From contig NC_065538.1 in assembly GCF_932294415.1 (NCBI RefSeq), positions 47,778,843 through 47,842,842 on the forward strand: a DNA stretch of 64,000 nt. The letters are read 5' to 3'. The DNA is from Quercus robur (lineage: Eukaryota; Streptophyta; Magnoliopsida; Fagales; Fagaceae). The notes under the pieces are model-generated. The model searched no databases and was not told where the DNA came from. It worked only from the letters and a program-made list of their open reading frames with translations. A program made the translations under genes and the position numbers. This document shows positions 36,801 to 48,580 of the stretch, in pieces (the stretch's first letter is position 1; every line of letters starts with the position of its first letter).

Positions 36801-39800
36801 GAAACCTAAAAAATGACAAAAATACCCTCGAAACCTAAAAAATGGCCAAAATAACCCCAAAGCCTAAAAATTGATCAAAATAATCTAGAAACCTAAAAAT
36901 GACCAAAATACCCCCCTAAAACTATAAAATGGCCAAAATACCCCTTCAACCTAAAAAATTACCAGAATACCCATGAAACCTATAAAATGACCAAAATACC
37001 CTCAAACCTATATAGTGACAAAAATACCCCTAAACCTTTGAAATGACCTAAATAAACCCAAAACCTTTAAAATGGCCACAAACAACCTGAAACCTCTAAA
37101 ATTACTAAAAATACCTTGAAACTCCTAAAACGTCCAAAATACCTCTAAACCTATAAAACGACCAAAATACCCCTAAAAATATCTAAAATGACCAACATAC
37201 CACTAATCCTATAAGATGAAAAAAAAAAATACACCTAAAGCCTCTAAAATTACCAAAATAGGGGTTTGGGGTATTTTGGATGTTTTGAGGGTATTTTCGT
37301 TAAATTAAAGGTTCTAAGAGTATTTCAATCATTTTGTAGGTTTTGAGGGAATGTCACTAATTTTTTTGGTTTTAGGGGTGTTTCGTTAACTTTTAGATTT
37401 TGGGGCCATTTTTTGTAATTTTCTAGGTTTTGGAGGTCGTTTAATAACTTTTTAGGTTTTGGGGATATTTCAATCGTTCTTTTGGTTTTCGAGTTATCTT
37501 AGTCATTTTTAGGTTTATGGGGTATTTTGGTCATTTTTTTATGTTTAGGGAGTATTTTGGTCATTTTTTAGTTTTAGGAGGGATTTGGGTAATTTTTTAG
37601 GTTTAGGGTGTATTTTTATCGACTTATAGGTTTAAGGGGCATTTTTGTCATTTTATAGGTTTTGGGGTATTTTGGTCATTTTTTAAGTTTCGAGGATATT
37701 TTGTTCATTTTAAGGTTTGGGGTTATTTTGATCATATTTAGGTTTCAGGGGTACTTTAGTCATTTTTTAGGTTTTAGGGGGTATTTTGGTCATTTTTTAG
37801 GTTTAAGGGGTATTTTGGTCTTTTTTTTAGGTTTTAGGAGTATTTTGGTTGTTTTTAGGTTTAGGTGTTATTTTGGACATTTTTTTTTTTGGTTTTGGGG
37901 TTATTTTGGCCATTTTTTAGGTTTCGGGGGCATTTTGGTCATTTTTAGGTTTCGACATTATTTTGGTTAATTTTTAAGCTTCGAGATTATTTAGGTAATT
38001 TTTTGGGTTTCGGTGGTATTTTGGACATCTTTTGGGTATTTTTGTCATTTTTAGGTTTCGGGGGTATTTTGGTAATTTTTTATGTTTCGGGGGTATTTTG
38101 GTAATTTTTTGGTTTTGGGTGTATTTTGGTTATTTTATGGGTTTTGGGGGGTATTTTGGTAATTTTTAGGTTTCAGGGGTATTTTGGTCATTTTTTGGAT
38201 TCCTGGGGTATTTGGTCATTTTGTAGGTTTTGTGATTATTTTGGTCATTTTGTAGGTTTTGTCATTATTTTGGTAATTTTTAGGTTTTGGGGGTATTTTG
38301 GTTATTTTAAGGTTTTAGGGGTATTTTGGTCATTTTTTCGGTTTTGGGGGTATTTTGATAATTTTTTGGGTTTCGGGTGGTCATTTTTTAGGTTTCGAGG
38401 GTATTTTGATAATTTTTTGGGTTTCGGGTGTATTTTTGTCATTTTTTAGGTTTCGGGGGTATTATGGTAATTTTTAGGTTGTGGGCATATGTTGGTCATT
38501 TTTTGGGTTTCAGGGGTACTTTGATAATTTTTTGGGTTACGAGAGTATTTTGGTCATTTTTTTGGGTTTCAGGGGAATTTTGGTCATTTTTTTTTTATGT
38601 TTCGGGGGTATTTTAGTAATTTTTTGGGTTTCGGGGGTATTTTGGTCTTTTTTGGGTTTCGGGGGTATTTTGGTCCCTTTTTAGGTTTCGTGAGTATTTT
38701 GGTCATTTTTTGGGTTTTAGGGGAATTTTGGTAATTTTTTGGGTTTCGGGAGTATTTTAGTCATTTTTAAGGTTTCGGGGGTATTTTGGTAATTTTTAGT
38801 TTTCGGGGGGTATTTTAGTCATTTTTTAGGTTTCGGAGGTACTTTGGTCATTTTTAGGGTTTTGGGGGCATTTTAGTCATTTTTGAAGATTTTAAAGTAC
38901 TTTAGTCATTTTCACTTTAGTGGCATTTTGGTAATTTTGATAATTGGGTAATTGGGAGGGTTGGATTTAGATTAGAAGCAATTAGTTAAATGGATTTTTG
39001 ATGGGTAAATGGATTTTATATACCCAACTCAATTATGCCCAACCCAATTATGCCCACCCAAAACCCACCAAAACCCACCCATTTGCCGCCCCTACTTTAA
39101 AGAGACCTTTTCACTGATTTAAACATTGCCTTGCAGGAGTTGATTGAGCTAGGGGCAGTGACTCTCATGGTTCCAGGGAACATACCAATTGGATGCTCTG
39201 CAGCCTACCTAACATCTTATGAAACTGCAGATACGGACCAATATGACCCTGAAACTGGCTGTCTAAATTGGTTAAACAAGTTTTCTGAGTACCACAATGA
39301 TCAACTTCAGAAAGAACTAAGTAGGATCCAAGCACTACATCCACATACCAATATCATCTATGCGGATTTTTACAATTCTTCAATGCGTTTTTATCGTAAT
39401 CCAAGCCAATATGGTAACTCAACCTTCTTAATAATTTTCTTTATTTTGCACATATTGACAAAACAGATTGATGATCGCATTTGTTAATACTTAGAAGCAC
39501 TCTTTACTTGAGAATAAAAAAACAAAAGACTAGCTTTTGGAACCACAATCTCGTAAGGGAAGTATATTATGTATATAATATGATTTTCTTTTCTGCGAAC
39601 AGTTGTGACATTTACTTACAAATAAGCACCAAAGTCTCTTGAAGTCATGATTTTGAACTTGAAAATCTCACGGTTTCAATTCAAAAATGGAGTTTGTGTA
39701 TTTATTACACAAATTGTTTCACGCATTATATTTTTGAACTGAAACCGTGACTTGAAGTCACGATTTTAAACTTGATAATCATAACCTATGAAGCACGGAC

Positions 39801-40714
39801 GCGGCACCGGAGGTGCCGCACCCGCGTCGGACGCGGCCGGACGCAGCGACGCGCGAGGGACGCCGTTGCCCGCGCGTCCGGCCGCGTCCGACCGAGTCCT
39901 GCCACGTGGCAGGCTCGAGATCTCAGCCGACTCGCGCCGATGCGGCTCCGACTCGGGCCGATTCGGGCCGAATCGGGCCGACTCGGGCCGTATCGGCAGA
40001 TATCGGCCGATTCAGGCCGAAACGGCCGAAATTTAAAAAAAAAAAAAAAAAAAACACACAGAACGCACCGTTTAATCTAAATACTAAACCCTACTCACTC
40101 GTTTCTCACTCTCATTAGCTCTCTGCCTCTTTTTCATTAGCTCTCTACCTCTTTTTCATTGTTTATTGCTCTTAAATTTGGTACATATTTGTATAATGTA
40201 AAAAATATGCTTAGCAATATATTAAAAATATAAATAAAAATATTTTTAATAATTTTTTAATCGCTGAGTCTCGCCGCACCCGCACCCACCTTTTTCAAAA
40301 ATTGCCAAGTCCCGCACCCGCACCCGAGTCCCGAAACGCACCCGTGCTACATAGATCATAACTACTAGTCATTGTTTTGGTTAAAAAATAGTGTATAACA
40401 ACTTGTGTGCAATGAGTACTACCCATTTTTTAATGTCAAAAGTTTTGGTACTAATTATTTGTTTCATGTCCATTTTAGGTTTTACTGGAGGAGCACTCAC
40501 AGCATGTTGTGGAGGGGGAGGCCCATACAATTGCAACACATCAGCGGAATGTGGTGATCCTTCGGCGAGTGCTTGTGATGACCCTTCAAAGTATGTTAGT
40601 TGGGATGGTGTACACTTAACAGAAGCAGCATATCGATGGATTACCACTGGTTTACTAGATGGGCCATACACGATTCCTCAAATTAGTATCTCTTGTGTTT
40701 CACAAGATGCATAA
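30815..40714 (+). CDS. GDSL esterase/lipase, copy 2 (GSSL variant; five exons)
   Basis: Secreted GDSL/SGNH-family acyl-hydrolase, paralogue of copies 1 and 3. Exons 30815-31049, 31165-31386, 35007-35155, 39137-39413 and 40479-40714 join in frame to 372 aa with canonical splice sites. Signal peptide about residues 1-26. Block I reads [12 protein letters not shown]: the usually invariant Asp before the nucleophile is Ser (residue 37), while nucleophile Ser38 is kept. Block III GGND has Asn171; the Asp337/His340 dyad is in [12 protein letters not shown]. Introns are swollen by three insertions absent from copies 1 and/or 3: an unclassified 1.87-kb insertion in intron 2, a 3.3-kb palindromic hAT-like element in intron 3, and a 569-bp element in intron 4. 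The reading frame is nevertheless intact. Whether the protein is active with the Asp-to-Ser change, or is still expressed through these introns, cannot be told. Confidence 0.82.
32638..34503. mobile_element. 1.87-kb insertion in intron 2 of GDSL copy 2
   Basis: Copy 3 runs uninterrupted from '..gaacctaagat' to 'acattataaaaagg'. Copy 2 has about 1,866 extra bases between the same words, with AGAT at both junctions (possible 4-bp target duplication). The right end is GC-rich and finishes GGGCAAAAATTGCCATCCCTACTGAG, which resembles hAT-type ends, but no matching left inverted repeat is visible. Inside are a (TTTGTG)n run, a 117-bp tandem duplication (33495-33728), a 33-bp A run (about 33781-33813) and a G-rich region. 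A short ORF (32618-32896) has no recognisable family. Class uncertain. Confidence 0.6.
33495..33728. repeat. Tandem duplication, 117-bp period
   Basis: Two units, starting at 33495 and 33612, each run from 'tgcccaa(c/g)tacaaacacagcc' through 'gagagaccaaactaaacat' to 'atttctatcctgtaat', differing by only a few bases. It lies inside the intron-2 insertion of GDSL copy 2. Confidence 0.8.
35777..39094. mobile_element. hAT-like element made of inverted minisatellite arrays
   Basis: A 3,318-bp insertion in intron 3 of GDSL copy 2. Its ends are inverted repeats (TAGGGGTGGCAAA at the left; complement of TTTGCCGCCCCTA at the right), flanked by a perfect 8-bp target duplication CTTTAAAG (35769-35776 and 39095-39102). 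GDSL copies 1 and 3 carry the empty site CCTTTAAAGAGAC, which proves insertion. Between AACCCA/TGGGTT-rich subterminal regions, nearly all the interior is a ~29-bp minisatellite. In the left arm (about 35990-37258) units read like ACCAAAATACCCC-AAACCTAAAAAATG. In the right arm (about 37262-38950) they are in reverse orientation (GGGTATTTTGGTCATTTTT-AGGTTTC). No transposase is present, so it is non-autonomous. The long YFGHFLGF-type ORFs across it are translation of the repeat. Confidence 0.88.
39786..40354. mobile_element. 569-bp GC-rich hAT-type MITE in GDSL copy 2 intron 4
   Basis: Ends CTATGAAGCACGG and CGTGCTACATAG are inverted (complement CTATGTAGCACGG), flanked by a perfect 8-bp duplication ATCATAAC (39778-39785 and 40355-40362). 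GDSL copies 1 and 3 have the uninterrupted intron, confirming insertion. The interior begins very GC-rich, with many CGG/CCG and 'tcgggccgattcggg'-type words, then becomes AT-rich after an A run. The open frames at 39772-40118 are artefacts of this composition. 8-bp duplications indicate the hAT superfamily. Confidence 0.85.
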
Positions 40715-41811
40715 TATAAGCCGTGGTCCAATTACAACTTTGTTTGTTACTGTGTGGGTGCTATGAGTTTTGGCTTTACCTGGATTGCCCTGTTGGAAAA
40801 TTAAGCTTCATTGGAACGTGTTGAATTAAATTACTTCGTTCTGTGGCCTCATAATGAGCTATTTAGTCCAGAAAAACTGAGATCGATAATGTAATGTTGA
40901 CGACTTTAAAAAATGAATTTTGCAAATTTGTTTGCACACACAATACAAGGCTAGCTCTCTGGCCTTACATACACATACAAGAGGTAAATATAAATGCATA
41001 GCTCATAAAACCTGAAATTATATCACTGAAATGGCCTGAAATATTCTTGTAGGTAGACACCAAAATAGGATCCATAGCCATATTATGAATTGTTTTGTTA
41101 CTTAATTACAACCCCTTCATTTATATTGATAAAAAAAATGACAAATAAGTATTATGAGTTAAAAGGGTAATATTCAACTCCACTTAGCTCAATCGATAAA
41201 ATATCTTATATGGTGTTGAATAAGAGATATGACATTTGATTATAAAAAAAAAAAAAAAAAATTGACATTCAAAGAATATGAGAGCGGACACCATAGGTAA
41301 ACTCTATCGTATATTTGTTTTTTAATTAAAAGGGCTTTAAAAAAAGAATTATATTTGAATAATAGTGAGCAGGAAATAAAAAAAAAAACTTAAGTAACAA
41401 TATGTTAAGATTCAATCACACAATAGAAAATAAAACGCTCTACTTGTTGAGAGAGAATTTTCTATACGCAATTGTATATAAAGCTTAGAGTAACACTCAG
41501 GGCTCTTTTCTTTATATACGAGAACCAGAGTAGAGTGGAAAAAGAATAAAACCGATCAAACAAACTATACAAGTATCACTAACCAACCAACTTCCACCTT
41601 ATAATTTGCTTAAGTATTTAGCTTAAGTATTTACATGTCGTTTCGCACTCCTATCCACACAGCTCTAACCTCATCATGTGGCCATTGTTGGTTTGTGCTT
41701 GATCTGATTTTCAATACAATAAATAAATGAAGGGGAGAGGTAACAGCAAAGGACGCAAATCCAAATCATTGACCCCAATAATAATGGGAAGTGGAGCCAA
41801 GCCAAGCCAAT
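40715..41811. other. Spacer between GDSL copies 2 and 3
   Basis: Near-identical to the spacer at 29647-30722; same content, no gene seen. Confidence 0.5.
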
Positions 41812-41817
41812 TATAAA
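41812..41817 (+). promoter_or_regulatory. TATA box of GDSL copy 3
   Basis: TATAAA 92 bp before the ATG at 41904, in the same context as copy 2 (AGCCAAGCCAAGCCAAT just upstream). Confidence 0.6.
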
Positions 41818-41903
41818 GGGAATAAAAATTTAGAAGCAACAATATCAAAGTTGATTTTGCCTGATCCCCTCCTCCTCCCACTTTCATCATCTCCACTCCA
41901 CAT

Positions 41904-44900
41904 ATGGCTCTTTTGACACTTAAACTACCATTTATTATCAAACTCTTCCTATTCTTAGCCACCATTAAGGGCGTGGTGGGATATTGTTATACATCTATCT
42001 TTGGCTTCGGCGACTCGTACGCTGATACCGGAAACTTATGCTTGAATCACGGCTGTCTCTCGCCTCCCTATGGGGAGACCTACTTCCACCACCCCACAGG
42101 ACGTTGCTCCAATGGCCGTCTAATTATAGACTTCACTGGTACGCATGCATGTGGTACTCTTCATGCAACTTGATTAATCTTTTCTTATTTTTTTATTTAG
42201 TTATCACCTCAAATCTCTTGTGTTTTCTTTTTGATTTCTCTTTTAATGGGCAGCGGAGTCTCTTGGACTGCCATTGGTACAACCATATCTTGGGATTAAG
42301 AATGGAAGTGGAATAAGTATTCAAGAAGGTATAAATTTTGCGGTTGCAGGAGCAACAGCATTGGATGCATCTTTTTTTGTAGAAAGAGGAATTGATGTAG
42401 GCACAGACATCTCTCTAGGAGTTCAATTGGATTGGTTCAAGGAAATTCTTCCATCACTTTGCAACACATCTTCAAGTAAGTTAGCTACATCATCATCATC
42501 ATATGGTGGTCATTGTCATGTTCTTCTTTCATTAAACCCATTCTTTTGTGTATTCTGTTCCTATGATCTGCCTTGGTCGTTCTTTGAGTTGAAGTGTACA
42601 CCATATTCTTGGAGTCCAACTTCCAAGATATTACTATAAATAAATAAATAAATTAAAGATACCATATTTTAGTGAAAAATCTTATCAAATATATATATAT
42701 ATATATATATATGACGATAATGTAATCAACGATTAGATTACATTATCTATCGGATTACATTATCTTTGTTTATTCTCCATACTTACAAAAATGAATTTTT
42801 TATTTTTATTTTTGTCTCTTTCAGTAATTTTTCTTCTCCTCCACAGATTCTCTTTATTATTTTCTCATATTTGTCTATTTTTTCACCTCAACCACAAGTT
42901 TGCTTTTGTCTTTTCTTTCATTTCCTTTCCCTCTGTGACAGCCTACTGTCTGGGGGTGTAAATTGTTTTCTTTTATATTATAAAAATGATCGGGGGTGTA
43001 AATTGTTTTCTCTTGTATTATAAAAATGATCAATAGTGGTGGTTTTAAATTACCACAGTAACTTTCTCCACAATAAATTGTTCTAACAGACTTGGAATGA
43101 CAGTTATTGTCACTTTATGGGGGTGATTTTCTTAGTTTGTTGAGATAATTTTAACCATCACATTTTTTTTTTTTAAAATTAGTGTTAAAATGTGACATAT
43201 CATTATCTCCTTAACCTTTATTTGAGGAAGGAAATTACTTAAGTTACTAAGCAGATATCTAAATAGATATTTAAGAGAAAGCACAAAATTTCTAAATATA
43301 AATTATTTACCAAAAATTCTTGAGATGGGTTGAGTAGTCTCTGAGTTCATCACAATTAAAATTATTTTGACAGTACGAAATTGATAATAATAATGAAAAA
43401 TAGAGAAGAAATAGTATAAATGTAAACAATAAACTAAAAAAAAAAAACAATAAAGCTATAGTTACAACTTACAATAAAAACTCACAATATTCCTCAATTT
43501 ATTTATCAACTTACACGTGGGCCCCTAAAATCTGTAATTTATTGTTATTATTATATTTTTTAGCATGTGTTAGGTGGTAGAAACATTTGTTTGTTATTGT
43601 GAAATTGTTGTAAACCTACCTAATTTTTATTTTTTAAAAAATACCCCACTTATATTAATTAGTTGAGTGCATCAAATTTTGAGAGAAAGATTTGATTGAA
43701 TCCAAATTATTGCTTAATTGAAGCTTTGAACCTAAGATACATTATAAAAAGGATATTAGTTCGAAAGGATTCTAGTTTAATGACCCAAAATACTGCATTA
43801 TAAATTATTGATTTGGAATGTGTTGATAAACAATGATTTTGTTAAACTTCATTTTTTTTAGCAGAGCTAATCTTCATTCTTGTATTCTAATTCCTTTTTG
43901 ATAAATGCTTTATTCCACCACAACTAAAATTCTGATTCGGTCACCGATTATTCCTCACTACGAAGTACTTTTTTAACCTCTTGATAGCATGATATTTCAA
44001 AGAATAAAATTTCTTGATAACAGGTACTTTTTATTGAATTATCCAAAAAAAAAAAAAAAAGAATATCATCGATTTCTTTAAAAACACGCTCCACTAATTA
44101 AGACACGCACTTTGCGGAAATCTTTCTCTGAGGTGGCGATATTTGAGAAAGTATTTGTAATGCGTAAACATGGATGACGTGAATTTGGTTACTGTAAGAA
44201 CTTGGTTAGTACCATCTTTTTTCTATAGTAATGTGACGAACATTTACAGAATGCAATGAAATCTTTGGAAGTTCTCTATTTCTAATGGGAGAGATTGGAG
44301 GCAACGACTACACTTATCCATTTTTTTTGCATAGGAGCATAGAAGAGATTCAGACTTTTGTGCCACTAGTGATTCAAGCAATTGCTTCAGCCATTAATGT
44401 AAGAATTTATGTTTTGTAGATTGCAAAGTAAAATTATTTTCCTTTTAGACAAATTTCTTGATTATTGCATCATGTTTATTTTTTTTAATCATTATTGCTC
44501 CTAGTGTAATAATTGTCCTTCACAATTTTTTTTTTGGAAAAACAAAACACACACACAAAAAGGAGAGGAAAATGGGTTCTAACACCGCCTTATATAAAAG
44601 ATGGAAAACATCTTGACTCACCCAAATAAAAAAGGGAACAAAAAACATCTATAAAGACAATTATATCAGCATATGAGAGTGTAAACAATAGAGTGAGAGC
44701 CGATGTGTGTTCCACAAATACTCTATCAACTGCAGTGTTAATTTTTACGTTTTTTTTTTTTTTTTTTCAAATTTAAACTTAGATAACTTTATAACTTAAA
44801 AAAATGTGACAAGTTATAATTGGTGAAGTATAAACTGGAACACAACAATATAGGATAATGAATTTCTATTCAATTTGATGTTAGAGATACTTTAGTTTGT

Positions 44901-44926
44901 AAATTGCACATGCACTACACACATAA

Positions 44927-44976
<50 letters not shown>

Positions 44977-46081
44977 ATAAAGCATGCACTATGTATGACA
45001 CTGCACTCTAATTGTATTTCTATATATACGTACACTACCTTTAAAGAGACTTGCTCATTGATTTTAACATTGCCTTGCAGGAGTTGATTGAGCTAGGGGC
45101 AGTGACTCTCATGGTTCCAGGGAATATACCAATGGGATGCTCTGCAGCCTACCTAACATCTTATGAGACAGCAGATACGGACCAATATGACCCCGAAACT
45201 GGCTGTCTAAATTGGTTAAACAAGTTTTCTGAGTACCACAATGATCAACTTCAGAAAGAACTAAGTAGGATCCAAGCACTACATCCACATACCAATATCA
45301 TCTATGCGGATTTTTACAATTCTTCAATGCGTTTTTATCGTAATCCAAGCCAATATGGTAACTCAACCTTCTTAATAATTTTCTTTATTTTGCACATATT
45401 GACAAAACAGATTGATGATTGCATTTGTTAGTTCTTAGAAGCACTCTTTACTTGAGAATAAAAAAACAAATGACTAGCTTTTGGAACCACAATCTCGTAA
45501 GGGAAGTATATTATGTATATAATATGATTTTCTTTTCTGCGAACAGTTGTGACATTTACTTACAAATAGGCATCAGAGTCTCTTGAAGTCATGATTTTGA
45601 ACTTGAAAATCTCACGGTTTCAGTTCAAAAATGGAGTTTGTATATTTATTACACAAACTGTTACACGTAACCTATTTTTGAACTGAAACCGTGACTTGAA
45701 GTCACAATTTTAAACTTAATAATCGTAACTACAAGTCATTGTTCCGGTTAAAAAATAGTGTGTAACAACTTGCGTGCAATGAATACTACCCATTTCTTAG
45801 TGTCAAAAGTTTTGGTACTAATTATTTGTTTCATGTCCATTTTAGGTTTTACTGGAGGAGCACTCACAGCATGTTGTGGAGGGGGAGGCCCATACAATTG
45901 CAACACATCAGCGGAATGTGGTGATCCTTCGGCGAGTGCTTGTGATGACCCTTCAAAGTATGTTAGTTGGGATGGTATACACTTAACAGAAGCTGCATAT
46001 CGATGGATTACCAAGGGTTTACTAGAAGGGCCATACACCATTCCTCAAATTAGTATCTCCTGTGTTTCACAAGATGCATAA
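41904..46081 (+). CDS. GDSL esterase/lipase, copy 3 (five exons, intact motifs)
   Basis: Secreted GDSL/SGNH-family acyl-hydrolase; the cleanest member of the cluster. Exons 41904-42138, 42254-42475, 44250-44398, 45081-45357 and 45846-46081 give 372 aa with GT..AG introns. Signal peptide about residues 1-26. Block I is [12 protein letters not shown] (nucleophile Ser38), block III GGND, and block [13 protein letters not shown] with Asp337/His340. It differs from copy 2 by few substitutions in exons and introns, several of them clustered at block I, and lacks all three copy-2 insertions, so its introns show the ancestral organisation. Introns hold (AT)n runs (42690-42711, 44935-44968). Substrate unknown; relatives act on ester bonds of lipids or secondary metabolites. 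Confidence 0.9.
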
Positions 46082-46493
46082 TATAAGACGTGGTCCGATT
46101 ACAACTTTGTTTGTTACTGTATGGGTGCTATGAGTTTTGGCTTTACTTGGATTGCCCTGTTGGAAAATTAAGCTTCATTGGAACGTGTTGAATTAAATTA
46201 CTTCGTTCTGTGGCCTCATAATGAGTTATTTAGTCCAGAAAAACTGAGATTGATAATGTAACGATGACGACTTTAAAAATGAATTTTGCAAATTTGTTTG
46301 CACACACAATTCAAGGCTAGCTATCAGGCCATACATACACATACAAGAGGTAAATATAAATGCATAGCTCATAAAAACTGAAATTATATGACTGAAATGG
46401 CCTGGAATATTCTTGTAGGTAGACACCAAAATAGGATCCATAGCCATATTATGAATTGTTTTGTTACTTAATTACAACCCCTTCGTTTATAAA

Positions 46494-46816
46494 AACTAGT
46501 CTCTGTGTAACTAACAGCGAAGGAATCCTCAGAATGACCCCCATATTTTGGAAATTTCCTTAGTTCTTGTGTTTTGCGATCATACACTACCAACCATCCT
46601 TTTATATCTTGCGAAAGAACCAACCCTTCCTCCCAAATTTCTAAAAATTTTCAAGCTTGAGATGGGGCTCGACCCTAAATTTCCTTGTCCAAGTCCTTTC
46701 AAAACGACTTTTGCTCATCACCCATATGTCAAAGCAACTGGCATCCATATCAAAATGTTGTTCAATCAGGCATACAGAATCATTGATAACAACAATTTCC
46801 ACCATAGACTCTAGAA
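46494..46816 (-). pseudogene. F-box-associated domain fragment (F-box/kelch type)
   Basis: On the minus strand, text typical of the C-terminal F-box-associated region appears in two frames. The first has VCLIEQHFDMDASCFDIWVM, then a WTRKFRVEP-like strand. Then, after a stop and a frameshift, comes LVVYDRKTQELRKFPKYGG followed by EDSFAVSYTETS. The N-terminal F-box and most of the repeat domain are absent. It begins exactly where the duplicated GDSL 3' flank ends (about 46490), so it may mark the duplication boundary. Non-functional. Confidence 0.65.
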
Positions 46817-46978
46817 CCAAACTGATTTTTTTTGTCTTCTTTCACGAATAAAACCTATATAAAAACAGATTCTGGAAACCTATTTTAAAACAAACCCTTT
46901 TTAAATGCAAAGTTTAAAAATTGTGTTTTAAAAATTGCAATTGTTCCAAGTGGATATACTCTTTTTATGTCACATAAA

Positions 46979-47034
<56 letters not shown>

Positions 47035-47185
47035 TAGATTACACACTTAAATGATCGCAACATATATAGTTGATTAATTGTACCATTTTAAAAATTATTA
47101 ACATAGTTTTCTTTAGGTAAAATTAAAATGTATTATCAAAGTTTCAAAAGATCGCATTATTTAAGAAGCAACAAAAAAACTAGTT
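46817..47185. other. AT-rich spacer
   Basis: No gene recognised. Contains an A run and a (TA)n run (about 46977-47026). Confidence 0.5.
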
Positions 47186-47450
47186 CTCAAAACAGATCTA
47201 CCCTATCAAATTTGGAAAAGCTAGCACTGCCAAACTGGCCCTAACAACTTGGAAGTTAACAACCTAGAAATTAACTAAAACAATTTGTAGGCTAATTTAG
47301 CTAAACTGAATGTTAATTAAAGATGAATTTAACTTGAATTTATATAGATTTGAAATCATTTAATTTTTGGTTTAGTAATTGTATCATAAGTGAACCAATG
47401 ATTCGCTAAATCACTCGTACGATCAAACACTGGTCCGACACAATCATTTA
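47186..47450. repeat. Block repeated upstream of GDSL copy 4
   Basis: The sequence from 'gaaaagctagc..ctgcca..ctggcc' through 'aaaacaatttg..aggctaat' and 'aaatgttaa' to 'caaacactg..gacacaatcat' recurs in the same order at about 52873-53590, where a retroposon (53010-53500) splits it. Similarity is clear but diverged, so this is an older duplication than that of copies 2 and 3. It ends almost exactly where the viral insertion begins. Confidence 0.55.
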
Positions 47451-47989
47451 TCATAAGTTAAGATGTTTGGTTTTAGCATGAATCGGATTTAAAGCATCAT
47501 TAACATCAATTTCAAACTTTGAAGCAAATTTGAATTTTACTTTCTGTCCAAAAGGATCAGTAGTAATTCCATCATGTTCAACAAGAAAAGGATATAAAGC
47601 ATTTATAAATGGCAGACCACGAATCACTTTATCAGTCATGTTTTTAACAAGGACAGAAGGAATCTTGAAACAGAATTATCATGACAAACATGAGCATTAT
47701 TCAACTCATATTTAATCTTCATTTGACTACCATTAATAGAAACCAATTTTTCAGTTGATTTTTCAAAATATTTTGAAGGAATCAATCCTTCTTGGATACA
47801 GTTCATATCCGCACCAGAATCAATCATAGCAATAACAATGAAATGATAATCACGAGAAACAACAATCTTAACTTTTGTAAACCATTTTGGAGCAAGCATT
47901 TTGTTAACAAGATTAAGTTGAGAATTATCAACAATACCTCTATCAGAAAGAAGAGCCTGTTGATTGGATTCATCTCCATCTTTGTGCAC
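47451..47989 (-). pseudogene. Pararetroviral aspartic protease region (broken)
   Basis: Minus-strand frames at 47989-47636 and 47639-47451 carry a retropepsin-like active-site DSGAD and, downstream, the R-G-L-P-F-I motif typical of the second half of caulimovirid proteases. The two parts lie in different frames, with a stop and a shift around 47636-47680. Sequence homology ends just after this region, so the polymerase that should follow is missing. Confidence 0.7.
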
Positions 47990-48559
47990 ACATCTTGTTC
48001 ATTATCAGATTTATTAAGATTTTTATCAATTTTTAACAACAACAATTCTTGTTTAAGATTATTATTATCACTTTTAATGCTTTTAAATTCATGTTTTAAT
48101 TCATTTATCTCTTGTTTAACAACATTAATTTCATGTTGAAGATCATTAATAGCCAATTCTTTGGATCTTTTTATTAAATCTTTCCAAAGTTTCTTCAAAG
48201 CTTATAGTTGATTTTAGTTTTTTACTAGTTTCATCTTTTATCAAATTTTTCTTAAACTTATTCAAATATTCTTTTTGTAATTCAGGGTTTTCAATTTGAT
48301 TTATTAATTTGATTATCAAACTTTCATTTTCTTCACTTCTAGTGAGAGCATTAACAAATTTAATAACATTACAATAGGAATCTCTACAACCAATTTTAAC
48401 ATTAGGTGAATCAGAGGAATCATTAGCAGATTGATAGCAAGAATCAGATGAAGAAAAAAAATCATCTTCCAAGGAATCAGATGAATTGTTTGATTCAAGG
48501 ATTCTGAATAATTCTTCTTGCTCTTTATCATTAATATTTAACATGTTAAACTTATTTTT
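47990..48559 (-). pseudogene. Pararetroviral polyprotein linker with coiled-coil
   Basis: Minus-strand frames 48544-48146 and 48198-47824 overlap around a frameshift near 48180. The first is acidic and Ser/Asp-rich (about 48370-48480). The second has regular leucine/isoleucine spacing over about 60 residues, alternating Glu/Lys and Asn, as expected for a coiled-coil (about 48010-48175). This segment connects the nucleocapsid zinc knuckle to the protease. Confidence 0.55.
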
Positions 48560-48580
48560 TAATTTACCGGGTTTTTGTTT

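Noticed and set aside
36382-38684. Long ORFs with repeating YFGHFLGF-like protein text
   Set aside because: They are translations of the ~29-bp minisatellite, appear on opposite strands in the two arms, and have no start context; not a repeat protein gene.
35990-38950. Regular short repeats that could suggest a CRISPR array
   Set aside because: Units are contiguous degenerate minisatellite without unique spacers, in a plant intron inside a transposon.
39772-40118. Arg/Ala-rich ORFs in three frames
   Set aside because: GC-rich interior of the 569-bp hAT MITE; open in several frames at once because of composition.
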